From assembly GCF_943192905.1 (NCBI RefSeq), contig NZ_CALPCC010000011.1, forward strand, positions 1-64,000: a stretch of 64,000 nt of DNA, read 5' to 3'. Shown in pieces: positions 53,956 to 62,494 of the stretch. Position 1 is the first letter of the stretch, and every line of letters begins with the position of its first letter. The position numbers and the translations under genes were made by a program. This stretch comes from Adlercreutzia murintestinalis (GTDB lineage Bacteria > Actinomycetota > Coriobacteriia > Coriobacteriales > Eggerthellaceae). The notes beneath the pieces are model-generated. The model was not told the origin of the DNA and did no database searches. It saw nothing but the letters and a program-made list of their open reading frames with translations.

Positions 53956-55248
53956 GTGGACGAAGAGATCTTCGACGCAGTGATCGTCGGCGGGGGACTG
54001 GCCGGATGCACGGCGGCCTATGTGCTGGCGAAGGCCGGATGCGAGGTGGTCGTGGTTGAGCGCGGCTCCTACAGCGGCTCGAAGAACATGACAGGGGGCC
54101 GTCTGTATGGCCATAGCCTCGAGAAGGTGATCCCGGGGTTTGCTGAAACGGCGCCGGTGGAGCGCGTCATCACGAAGGAACGTCTGTCGTTTCTGACGGA
54201 GGATGCTGGTACCACCGTGGATTACACGACCCCGGCGTTGGCTGATCCCGCATGCGCTTCGTATGCGGTGCTGCGCGCGCCGTTCGATCAGTGGCTGGCC
54301 GAGCAGGCCGAAGAGCAGGGAGCTATGTTCATCAACGAGATACGCGTCGATGACCTGATCGTGGAGGACGGCAAGGTGCGGGGCGTGCGCGCAGGTGATG
54401 ATGACCTGTACGCGCGTGTGACCATTCTGGCTGATGGCGCGGTGTCGCTGCTTGGTCAGAAGCTGGGCATGGTGCCGCCGCTCGATCCTCATAAGTATGC
54501 GGTGTCAGCCAAAGAGGTCATCCAGCTGGACGAAAAGACCGTTTCCGACCGCTTCGGCGTGAAGGCGGGCGAGGGCTGTGCGTGGTTGTTCGTAGGCGAT
54601 CCCACCAACGGTCATATCGGCGGCGGCTTCCTCTACACCAATAAGGATTCCGTATCGCTGGGCGTGGTAACCACCATCGCCGACATCGACTACAACGACA
54701 CCTCGGTGCCCGACATGCTGAAACGGCTGGAGCACCATCCGGTGGTGGCGCCGCTCATCGAAGGGGGCGATATCCGCGAGTACACGGGCCGTATGGTCAT
54801 CGAGGGTGGCATTGCGGGCGTGCCCGAGCTGGTGCGCGATGGCGTGCTCATCACCGGTGATGCCGGTGCGCTGGGGCTGAACACCGGGTATTGCGTGCGC
54901 GGCATGGACTTCGCCATCGAATCGGGCCGCTTGGCTGCCGAGACGGTGATGGCTGCCAAGGAGAAGGACGACTACAGCGCTGCGAGCCTGGCGACCTATA
55001 CCGCCAAGCTCGACGACAGCTTCATCATGAAGGATCTCAAGCATTACGCGAAGTTCCCCACTTTCATGGAGGAAACGCGGCGCATGTTCACCGATTATGG
55101 CCCCATGCTCAACGAGATCATGAGCGGCATGTTCACGGTGGATGGCAGCGCGCCGGTGCCGCTCAAGAAGAAGGCGATGGGCTCCGTCAAGAAAGTTGGC
55201 CTCATGAACATTGCCAAGGATGCACGAAAGGGGTTGAAGGCGCTGTGA
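53956..55248 (+). CDS. FixC-like FAD-dependent electron-transfer oxidoreductase
   Basis: 430 aa, FixC/ETF-quinone oxidoreductase family. The N-terminal FAD motif is IVGGGLAGCTAAYVLAKAG; SYSGSKNMTGGRLYGH and LITGDAGALGLNTGYCVRGMDFAI match FixC. It should pass electrons between an electron carrier (FixX, ETF or quinone) and the reductases of this operon. GTG start with GGGAGG seven bases upstream. No fixA/fixB (ETF) genes are in the window. A GTGA overlap may link it to fixX. Confidence 0.92.
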   Translation: MDEEIFDAVIVGGGLAGCTAAYVLAKAGCEVVVVERGSYSGSKNMTGGRLYGHSLEKVIPGFAETAPVERVITKERLSFLTEDAGTTVDYTTPALADPACASYAVLRAPFDQWLAEQAEEQGAMFINEIRVDDLIVEDGKVRGVRAGDDDLYARVTILADGAVSLLGQKLGMVPPLDPHKYAVSAKEVIQLDEKTVSDRFGVKAGEGCAWLFVGDPTNGHIGGGFLYTNKDSVSLGVVTTIADIDYNDTSVPDMLKRLEHHPVVAPLIEGGDIREYTGRMVIEGGIAGVPELVRDGVLITGDAGALGLNTGYCVRGMDFAIESGRLAAETVMAAKEKDDYSAASLATYTAKLDDSFIMKDLKHYAKFPTFMEETRRMFTDYGPMLNEIMSGMFTVDGSAPVPLKKKAMGSVKKVGLMNIAKDARKGLKAL

Positions 55249-55256
55249 GAGAGGAT

Positions 55257-55532
55257 ATGACCGTCGAAGAGAAGCTTGCTGTGGACAAGTTCCACGTTGA
55301 TGAGGAATTCGCGCACATCGAGGTTGACAAGGATGGAGACGCGAAGGTGATCGACCGCCTGGTGAAGCTGTGCCCTGCGGGCCTCTACGTGAGAGACGAG
55401 AACGGCGAGCTGACGTTCGACTATGCTGGGTGCTTGGAGTGCGGCACGTGCTTGGTGGCAGGCAAGGGCACGGTCGTGAAGTCGTGGAATTATCCGCGTG
55501 GAGGCATGGGAGTCGAGTTCCGGCTTGGCTGA
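55257..55532 (+). CDS. FixX-like ferredoxin
   Basis: 91 aa; similar to FixX: KLAVDKFHVDEEFAHIEVD, CPAGLY, DYAGCLECGTCLVAGKG and a terminal YPRGGMGVEFRLG. Cysteines of CLECGTC plus the CPAGLY Cys bind an Fe-S cluster. It partners FixC. ATG 55257 follows GAGAGG closely; the in-frame GTG at 55245, overlapping the fixC stop, is a real alternative. Confidence 0.9.
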   Translation: MTVEEKLAVDKFHVDEEFAHIEVDKDGDAKVIDRLVKLCPAGLYVRDENGELTFDYAGCLECGTCLVAGKGTVVKSWNYPRGGMGVEFRLG

Positions 55533-55591
55533 GGTGCGCTGATGCGGGTCAAGAACGGATTCGATACGCAAGAGATTAGGAGTTGATGCTC

Positions 55592-57685
55592 ATGAGCAAG
55601 GAATACCCCATACTTGGTTCGCCCCTGCAGGTGAACGGCGTGACCATGCGCAACCGTATGATCACCACGTCCATGTCGCCGGGCGAGGGCTATGTGACCG
55701 ACGACAATCGTCCCACCGAGTTGCTCGCTGCCTATTTGGAGGAACGGGCAGCTGGTGGCACCGGCATGATCATTCAGACCATCTGCCCCTGGAAGCGCTA
55801 CGAGGGCGATGGCATCCATGCGCTACCGTCCTGCTACGACGAGACCTGCATTCCCGACCTTAAGAAGTACATGATCGACCCAGTGCACAAGCACAACGGT
55901 CTTATCTGCGCGCAACTGTACTACGTGCACGATTGGAAGCCTGACGCCGAGACCAAGGAGGGTCCGTACGGTCCTTCCGAGATCGCGGTCATTCCCATGA
56001 TGAGCGGATTCCGCACCATGACGCTCGAGCAGATCGAGGATTTCAAGGCACAGTTCTTCAATGCCGCGAAGGTGTGCAAGGAAGCTGGTTTCGATGCCGT
56101 TGAGGTGATGGCGGGCGTTGGCGGTATCCTGAGCCGCTTCATGTCGAGTGCCACCAACGACCGCACCGACCAGTACGGCGGTAGCCTTGAGAACCGCTGC
56201 CGTTTGACGCTGGAGATCATTCGTGGCACGCGCGAAGTGGTCGGCCCGGATTACCCGATCGTGGTGCGCTGGTCACCGATCGACTTCATCAAGACGCCGC
56301 AAGGTGAGGGCCTCTCCATGGAGGAATCGCTTCAGATAGCTCAGTGGATGGAGAGCGCCGGACTGGATATGCACGACTTGTCGGTGGGCTGGCATGAGAC
56401 GTCTGTCCCGCTGACCACGAAGGGCATCGAGGACGGCCACTGGATGTACATCGCCGAGCAGATCAAGTCGGTGGCGAAAAAGCCCGTGGGTCAGGGCTAT
56501 CGCAACACCGACCCCACGGTGATGGAGCAGAACCTGCAAGACGGCAAGTGCGATGTGATCGCGGGTCTGCGCTATTCCATCGCCGACCCGGCATTGCCGC
56601 TGAAGGTGATGGAGGATCGCACGGCCGATATGCGCAAATGCATCGTGTGCTGCCGCTGCATCGACGATGTCGTCTCGCGTGGTCTGCCGCTCGTCTACTG
56701 CGGCGTCAACCCGCATCTGGGGCCGGAACTTGAGCATGACATGTATCCGCCAGCCGAGAAGAGCAAGCGCGTCATGGTGATCGGCTCGGGACCTGCGGGC
56801 ATCAATGCGGCGGTCACCGCAGCCAAGCGCGGTCATACGGTCGATCTGTACGAAATGGGGCCGCGTCTGGGTGGCTGCGTGAAGATGAGCTCCATCTTCA
56901 GCCCTTATCACGAGCGCTATCTGGATTACATGAAGCATCTGGTGGAGACCACACCGGAGGTGAAGGTGCACCTCAACACCGAGGTGACCCCGCAACTCGT
57001 GCAGCAGGTCAAGCCCGATGCGGCCATTGTGGCTATTGGCGGTGCGCCCATCAACATCGATGTGCCGGGCGCCCAGGGCAAAAACGTTATCACCTCGCAC
57101 GACTTTCTCGAGATGATCAACGGCCACAAGCCGCAAGGCAAGAAGGGCCTGTTCAACAACTTCATGTGGGGTGCTGGTGCGTTCTTCCTGAAGCGCTACT
57201 ACACGCCTTCCTTTGCTCGCGATATGACCGCGAAGATGAGCTGGCCGATCGGTCGCGAGATCGCCATCATCGGTGGCGGTCTGCCGGGCTGCGAGCTGGG
57301 GCATCTATGCATGGAGACCGGCCGTAAGACCTCCATCATCGAAGAGAAGAAGAAGGTCGGCTACGACGTGAGCCCCTCCGAGCGCTTCGGTCTGACCAGT
57401 GCCTTCAAGAAAGCGCCCAATGTCGAGCTCTATCCTCTGACGCGCGTGACCGCGGTCAAGGAGAGCGGTGTGGACTGCGTGCAGACCGACAAAGAGGGCA
57501 ACGAGAAGAACATCTTCGTGCCCGGCAAAACGGTAGCGGTGACGCTCGGCCTCGATCCCAACCATGGTCTGGGCGAAAAGATCAAGCCGCTGGTCGATGA
57601 GGTGTACCTGGTGGGTGACTGCGACAACCCCGCTCGCATTGCCGATGCCACCAAGGCTGGCTACGTTGCGGCCTGTGCGCTGTAG
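55592..57685 (+). CDS. OYE-type Fe-S flavoprotein reductase (2,4-dienoyl-CoA reductase/BaiCD/enoate-reductase family)
   Basis: 697 aa, three parts. Residues 1-350 are an Old-Yellow-Enzyme TIM barrel binding FMN (EVMAGVGGILSRFMSSATNDRTDQYGGSLENR pattern). CIVCCRC...VYCGVNP near 350-375 binds a [4Fe-4S] cluster. The C-terminal half binds FAD (VIGSGPAGINAAVTAAKRGH) and NAD(P)H (IIGGGLPGCELGHL). Such enzymes reduce C=C bonds in enoates, dienoyl-CoA or steroid acyl-CoA. AGGAG lies nine bases before ATG 55592. It is probably the terminal reductase of the pathway. Confidence 0.9.
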   Translation: MSKEYPILGSPLQVNGVTMRNRMITTSMSPGEGYVTDDNRPTELLAAYLEERAAGGTGMIIQTICPWKRYEGDGIHALPSCYDETCIPDLKKYMIDPVHKHNGLICAQLYYVHDWKPDAETKEGPYGPSEIAVIPMMSGFRTMTLEQIEDFKAQFFNAAKVCKEAGFDAVEVMAGVGGILSRFMSSATNDRTDQYGGSLENRCRLTLEIIRGTREVVGPDYPIVVRWSPIDFIKTPQGEGLSMEESLQIAQWMESAGLDMHDLSVGWHETSVPLTTKGIEDGHWMYIAEQIKSVAKKPVGQGYRNTDPTVMEQNLQDGKCDVIAGLRYSIADPALPLKVMEDRTADMRKCIVCCRCIDDVVSRGLPLVYCGVNPHLGPELEHDMYPPAEKSKRVMVIGSGPAGINAAVTAAKRGHTVDLYEMGPRLGGCVKMSSIFSPYHERYLDYMKHLVETTPEVKVHLNTEVTPQLVQQVKPDAAIVAIGGAPINIDVPGAQGKNVITSHDFLEMINGHKPQGKKGLFNNFMWGAGAFFLKRYYTPSFARDMTAKMSWPIGREIAIIGGGLPGCELGHLCMETGRKTSIIEEKKKVGYDVSPSERFGLTSAFKKAPNVELYPLTRVTAVKESGVDCVQTDKEGNEKNIFVPGKTVAVTLGLDPNHGLGEKIKPLVDEVYLVGDCDNPARIADATKAGYVAACAL

Positions 57686-57789
57686 GAGCGCTTCGCGAAA
57701 TAAGACGACGTGGGAGGTGGGCCTTGAAGGTGCACCTCCACACCTGAGTAGAGAGCCCGCATGCGGCGGGAGGATCTGACGGAGGCAAG

Positions 57790-58554
57790 ATGGAACAGAA
57801 CAACGAGGTGGTGTTCGCGCAGAGCGTAGGTGATGGCATCGAGGTCATCTATCTGAACCAGCCTAAGAAGAAGAATGCCATATCGGCGCCGATGATGGAC
57901 ATTCTCGCCGACCTTCTCGTGAAGGCTGACAACGACGATGCGGTGCGCGTGATCGTGCTGCGCGGCGTTGGTGAGAACTTCTCGAGCGGCGGGGATCTCA
58001 ATCAGGAGACCGAACCTCCTACGCCCGAGCGTGCCCGCAAGACGCTGCGGCGCTACCTGCGCGCCATCCGTGCTATTCGGTCGATCTCGAAGCCCGTCAT
58101 CGCCATGGTGGACGGATACGCAGTGGGCGGCGCGTTCGCGCTCGTGCTGGCAAGCGATTTGGTGTGCGCATCGGAGCGCGCCCTGTTCGTGCCAGCCTTC
58201 TGCCAGATCGGCATCATTCCCGAAATGGCCATGATGAAGTATCTGCCCGAATTGGTGGGTCCGCAGCGCGCGAAGGAGCTGCTGTTCATCGGCGGCAAGA
58301 TACCCGCCCAGCGGATGTATGAGTGGGGTTTGGTGAACCGTCTGCTCCCGGACGACGAGTTGGAGCGTGGCACGATGGCGTTCGCGGAGCAGCTTGCTGC
58401 CATGCCGGATGCTTCCATCCAGATCACCAAGACGCTCATGAATTCGATCGCCGATGACAACCTGAACGCCTGTCTCGAGGCGGAGTCGACTGCGTCGCCG
58501 TTCTGCACGACGACGGCAGCCTACGCCAAGACCATGGAGAAGTTCGCCCGCTAA
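57790..58554 (+). CDS. Enoyl-CoA hydratase/isomerase (crotonase family, CaiD-like)
   Basis: 254 aa. The oxyanion-hole segments are NFSSGGDLNQ (around residue 62) and GYAVGGAFALVLASDLVCAS (around 112). The usual catalytic-Glu position is followed by FCQIGIIPEMAMMKYLPELVG. It hydrates or isomerises an enoyl-CoA. GGAGGCAAG precedes the ATG. It sits between the reductase and ligase genes as in cai-type operons. Confidence 0.9.
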   Translation: MEQNNEVVFAQSVGDGIEVIYLNQPKKKNAISAPMMDILADLLVKADNDDAVRVIVLRGVGENFSSGGDLNQETEPPTPERARKTLRRYLRAIRAIRSISKPVIAMVDGYAVGGAFALVLASDLVCASERALFVPAFCQIGIIPEMAMMKYLPELVGPQRAKELLFIGGKIPAQRMYEWGLVNRLLPDDELERGTMAFAEQLAAMPDASIQITKTLMNSIADDNLNACLEAESTASPFCTTTAAYAKTMEKFAR

Positions 58555-58589
58555 CACCGGAGAAGACAACCGAAGAAGGGAGCGGCGCC

Positions 58590-61190
58590 GTGGATATCAC
58601 GAATCGTCGCAACGTGGTTGAGCCGTTCATGGACCGCGTGCGAGAGCAGCCTGCGGCAACGGCTTTGGTATTCGACAACCTGGTGGTCTCATATGGCCAG
58701 ATGAACGACCACGTGAATCGTATCGCGCAGGTGCTGTTGGATCAGCTGGGCGTTGCGATGGGCGACCGGGTTGCGTACTTGCTGCCGAATTGCCCTGAGA
58801 TCATCGAGCTGTACTATGCCGTACAGAAGATAGGAGCGGTTGCGGTACCGCTCAATTACAAGCTGATCGCGCGCGAGGTGGCTTATCTGGTGCGTGCCAG
58901 TGGAGCGCGCGTGCTCGTGTTCGATGCTGCGTTCGCCGATGCGGTATCCGAGGCGGTTTTGGAAATGCCCGCAGAGGTGCGCTTGGCGAGCGTGCGGGGC
59001 GCGGTGTCTGGCGCGCTCGATCTGGAGGCGGCGTGCGCGCAGGCACAACCCATTGAACCGGAACTTTTTTGCGATGCGTACGCGCTCTCGCGCATCCAGT
59101 ACACCGGTGGCTCTACCGGGCTTCCCAAGGGCGCTGCGCGCACCCACAAGGCCGATCTGGTGGAGCTGGCCTCAGTGGCGCAGTCCAATGGCATGGCGGA
59201 GCATCCGGGCAGCGTGGTGCTCGTGCAGTGTCCGCTGGAACACCATGGAGGCCACAGCTGGTTCACCAGTGCCTTGGCGACCGGTGCGCAGGTGGTGATC
59301 TGCGAAGCGTTCGACGCCGAGCGCATCTTGGGCGACATCGAGCGCTTCAAGGTAACGCATATGATCCTGCTGCCGCCCACCACGTATGTGCGGCTGTTGC
59401 GTTGCCCGACCATCGATCAATTCGATCTGAGCAGCGTGAAGCTGGTGCAAAGCGCTGCTGGCGCGACTACGCGCGCCATGATCGAAGCGGTCTATGAGCG
59501 CTTCCCCAACGCGGTCCTCAACTACGGATGGGGGCAATCGGAGAGCGGCACTGGCACCTCGCTGGAGATCACCCGTCAGATGCTGCGTGACGATTCGCCT
59601 CTTCTGGAAAGCGTGGGGCGTCCTATGCCGTATGCCACCATGAAGATCGTTGACGATGAGGGCCGTGAGCTGCCCTGCGGCCAGGTGGGTGAGGCGCTCA
59701 TCAAGACCGAGGCCGCTATGGAGGGCTATTACGGTCAACCCGATCTCACGCGCGCTGCGTTCACCGCAGACGGATGGTTGCGCACCGGAGACATGATGGA
59801 GCGCGATGCGGAGGGTTACTTCTACGTGCGCTCGCGCAAGAAGGACATGATCAAATCGGGCGGCGAGAACGTGTTCGTCGCTGAGGTGGAAGCGGTGTTG
59901 CGGGCCGATCCCGATATTGACGACTGCCTGGTGTTCAGCACGAGCGATCCGGTCATGGGCGAGGCGGTGGCCGCCGTCGTGCAGCCGCGGCCGGGCGCTA
60001 CCATCACAGCAACGCACGTGCAAAACCATTGCAAGCGTTCCATCGCCAGCTACAAGAAGCCGCGCTATGTGGTGTTCATGGATGATATGGGCCGTGATGA
60101 TGCGGGCAAGGTGCGCAAGGACGCGATCGTTGCGTACTTCGACGCGCACAAGGAGCAGGCGGCGCCGAAGTTCCATGAGAAGATCTGCGACGACCCGGAG
60201 ATCTATCTGATCCAGGTGCCCTTCTCGGGCGGCACGCCCATTGATTATACGAACGTGTATTACGTGCGCACGCCCGAGCGGTGCCTGCTGATCGATTCGG
60301 GCACGAGCCATGAGGCATCTTACGAGGTGCTGCGGCTGGCGCTCGATGAGCTAGGCGCCGATATGGCGAAGACGGACATCTTCCTCACGCACTTCCATAT
60401 CGATCATCTGGGGCTGGCGGCTTCGGTGGCGCACCCCGATTCCACGGTGTATCTCAGCGCGGCCGATGAGGCGCTGTTCAGCATGCGCGGCGAGGACTTC
60501 TATCGCGGTACGGTGAAATCGCGCTTGCGCGAAGAGGGTTTCGCTGAGGCAGAGATCGACCTTTTGGAAGTGACCGACGGCAAGTTGATCCCGCGCAGCA
60601 AATGGCCCGTGCCTGCGACCTTCACGAACTTGGCTGATGGAGACGAGCTGCGATGCGGCGCGTATCGCTTCCAGGTGGTGGCCACGCCTGGTCACACGCC
60701 GGGGCATCAATGCCTCTATCTACCTGATCAGCGCATCATGTTCTTCGGCGATCATGTGCTGCCGAACTCATCTCCCAACATCGCTCCCTTCAAAGGTGCG
60801 CCCGACCCGCTCGGCGATTATCTGCGCAGCTTGCAAAAGGTGGCAGCGCTGCCGGTGCGCATGGCGTGCATGGCGCACGGGCGCGTTGATGCGCATGCGC
60901 AAGCTGAGAAGATGCCTGCCCGCATCGAGTGGCTCATCGTGCACCACCAGAAGCGTCTCGACGAGATCTGCGGGGTGCTGCAAGAGCATCCGGGGATGAG
61001 TGGCACGGAAATTGCTAAATCCATACATTGGAACATCCCGTATGACAGCTGGGAGGAGATCCCCATCATACAGAGATGGATCATCGCAGGGGAAACCGCC
61101 GCGCATCTGGATCATCTGGCATGCGAAGGGCGCGTGTGCGCGGAGCCTGTCGATGGCATCAACCGCTACCGCATCGCCGATGCGGGATGA
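58590..61190 (+). CDS. Acyl-CoA synthetase fused to a metallo-beta-lactamase-fold hydrolase domain
   Basis: 866 aa. Residues 1 to about 525 are an AMP-forming acyl-CoA ligase (CaiC-like): YTGGSTGLPKGAARTH (ATP loop, P-loop equivalent), YGWGQSESGTGTS, and KKDMIKSGGENVFVAEVE. Residues about 530-770 are a metallo-beta-lactamase fold with THFHIDH (H601, H603, D605, H606), TPGHTPGHQ and FFGDHVLP, i.e. all metal ligands. About 95 C-terminal residues (ARIEWLIVHHQKRLDEICG...) resemble the helical tail of MBL hydrolases. The MBL half may be a thioesterase acting on the product or on misactivated acyl-CoA. GTG start with AAGGGAG upstream. The frame is continuous; I see no sign of a missed stop. Confidence 0.92.
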   Translation: MDITNRRNVVEPFMDRVREQPAATALVFDNLVVSYGQMNDHVNRIAQVLLDQLGVAMGDRVAYLLPNCPEIIELYYAVQKIGAVAVPLNYKLIAREVAYLVRASGARVLVFDAAFADAVSEAVLEMPAEVRLASVRGAVSGALDLEAACAQAQPIEPELFCDAYALSRIQYTGGSTGLPKGAARTHKADLVELASVAQSNGMAEHPGSVVLVQCPLEHHGGHSWFTSALATGAQVVICEAFDAERILGDIERFKVTHMILLPPTTYVRLLRCPTIDQFDLSSVKLVQSAAGATTRAMIEAVYERFPNAVLNYGWGQSESGTGTSLEITRQMLRDDSPLLESVGRPMPYATMKIVDDEGRELPCGQVGEALIKTEAAMEGYYGQPDLTRAAFTADGWLRTGDMMERDAEGYFYVRSRKKDMIKSGGENVFVAEVEAVLRADPDIDDCLVFSTSDPVMGEAVAAVVQPRPGATITATHVQNHCKRSIASYKKPRYVVFMDDMGRDDAGKVRKDAIVAYFDAHKEQAAPKFHEKICDDPEIYLIQVPFSGGTPIDYTNVYYVRTPERCLLIDSGTSHEASYEVLRLALDELGADMAKTDIFLTHFHIDHLGLAASVAHPDSTVYLSAADEALFSMRGEDFYRGTVKSRLREEGFAEAEIDLLEVTDGKLIPRSKWPVPATFTNLADGDELRCGAYRFQVVATPGHTPGHQCLYLPDQRIMFFGDHVLPNSSPNIAPFKGAPDPLGDYLRSLQKVAALPVRMACMAHGRVDAHAQAEKMPARIEWLIVHHQKRLDEICGVLQEHPGMSGTEIAKSIHWNIPYDSWEEIPIIQRWIIAGETAAHLDHLACEGRVCAEPVDGINRYRIADAG

Positions 61191-61211
61191 TCCTCGAGAA
61201 AGGAAGAGGGC

Positions 61212-62390
61212 ATGGATATGATCTTGACCGATGAGCAAGAGCTGTTGCTCGAGAGCCTTGATGAGCTCATGGAGCGCTACGGCACTGAGGAGTACTTCAA
61301 GGAGTGCGACGAGCAGCACGTATGGCCCCAGGAGTTCACCGACGCTCTTCTGGAGAACGGGTTTCAGATGCTGGGCGTGGACGAGCGCTTCGGCGGCACG
61401 CCGGTGGACGTGACGACGCTGATGCTGGTGGCCGAGCGCGTGTGCAAGAACGGTGCGCCCATCTACGTGTACGGCAATCTGTGCTCATTGAAGGATATGA
61501 CCGAGTTCGGCAGCCCTGAGCAGCAGGAGCAATGCTTCGCTGAGGTCATGGCGGGTCGTCCCGGATTCGTGCTGGGCTTCACCGAGCCGGGTGCCGGGTC
61601 GGATTCAAGCTCGCTTGCCACCACGTTCAAGCGTCGCGATGGCAAGGTGTATCTGAACGGCTCGAAGTCGTTCATGACGAACGCATGCAACTCCAAGTAC
61701 ATGCTGTGCGTGGCGCGCGATGCCGACGATGATCCGGATGATCCGAAGAACCGTTCGCGCTTCTCCATGTGGTGGGTGCAGCTGCATGACGATGAGGGCA
61801 ACGTGATGCCGGGCATCACCATCGATCCGCTCGAGAAGATCGGCTGGAACATGGGCAACACCTGCGAGATGTCGCTCAATGACGTTGAGCTGGAAGAATC
61901 GGCGCTCGTGGGCGTTGAGGGCAACGGCTTCATGCAGGCCATGGTGAACTTCGAAGTGGAGCGCGTGCTGGCCTGTGCCCAGTCGCTCGGTGCGGCCGAG
62001 TGCGCCTTCGAGGACGCGGTGAAGTACGCCACGCAGCGCATCCAGTTCGGGCGCCCCATCGGCAGCAACCAGCTCATCCAGGAGCACATCACCGATATGT
62101 ACATCAAGATCGAGAACATGCGCAACTGGGTGTACAAGTGCGCTGCCAAGATCGATCGCGGCGAATCGGTGCAGGTGGATTCCGCTTGCGCGAAGCTCTA
62201 CTGCGGCCGTGCGGCCTTCGAGGTGTGCGATACGGCTTTGCAGGTGATGGGTGGCATCGGCTACACGAAGGATTGCCGCATCTCGCGTCTCTGGCGTGAC
62301 CAGCGCGTCTATCGCATTGGCGCTGGCACCGACGAGATCATGATCCACATCGCCGGTCGCGCTATCCAGAAGCCCTACAAAGATAAATAG
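61212..62390 (+). CDS. Acyl-CoA dehydrogenase (CaiA-like)
   Basis: 392 aa, FAD-dependent acyl-CoA dehydrogenase fold: FTEPGAGSDSSSLATTFKRR, SIMWWVQLHDDEGNVMPGI-type middle domain, QRIQFGRPIGSNQLIQEHI and LQVMGGIGYTKDCRISRLWRDQRVYRIGAGTDEIM. At the usual catalytic-base site of the EGT motif it reads AGT (Glu replaced by Ala), so the base may lie elsewhere or the enzyme may work only as a reductase. AAAGGAAGAGGG precedes the ATG. Confidence 0.92.
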   Translation: MDMILTDEQELLLESLDELMERYGTEEYFKECDEQHVWPQEFTDALLENGFQMLGVDERFGGTPVDVTTLMLVAERVCKNGAPIYVYGNLCSLKDMTEFGSPEQQEQCFAEVMAGRPGFVLGFTEPGAGSDSSSLATTFKRRDGKVYLNGSKSFMTNACNSKYMLCVARDADDDPDDPKNRSRFSMWWVQLHDDEGNVMPGITIDPLEKIGWNMGNTCEMSLNDVELEESALVGVEGNGFMQAMVNFEVERVLACAQSLGAAECAFEDAVKYATQRIQFGRPIGSNQLIQEHITDMYIKIENMRNWVYKCAAKIDRGESVQVDSACAKLYCGRAAFEVCDTALQVMGGIGYTKDCRISRLWRDQRVYRIGAGTDEIMIHIAGRAIQKPYKDK

Positions 62391-62411
62391 AACCCTGCCT
62401 GAATGCGGTAG

Positions 62412-62429
62412 GTGGCACGGGCTGTGCGC
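62412..62429 (+). promoter_or_regulatory. Degenerate sigma-54-like site 5
   Basis: GTGGCACGGGCTGTGCGC keeps GG-N10-GC (GG 62414-62415, GC 62426-62427) and TGGCACG but has GTGC instead of TTGC. It lies about 65 bases before the DinB-like gene. Confidence 0.4.
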
Positions 62430-62494
62430 GCTGTGCGGATGCCAGCTTGCGGTGCAGCCCGTGTAACGGATAAGCAAGAGAAAGGAAGCACTCT

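Noticed and set aside
59172-60311. 379-codon minus-strand frame opposite the CoA ligase
   Set aside because: Antisense shadow of a GC-rich gene; His/Arg-rich with no domain signature.
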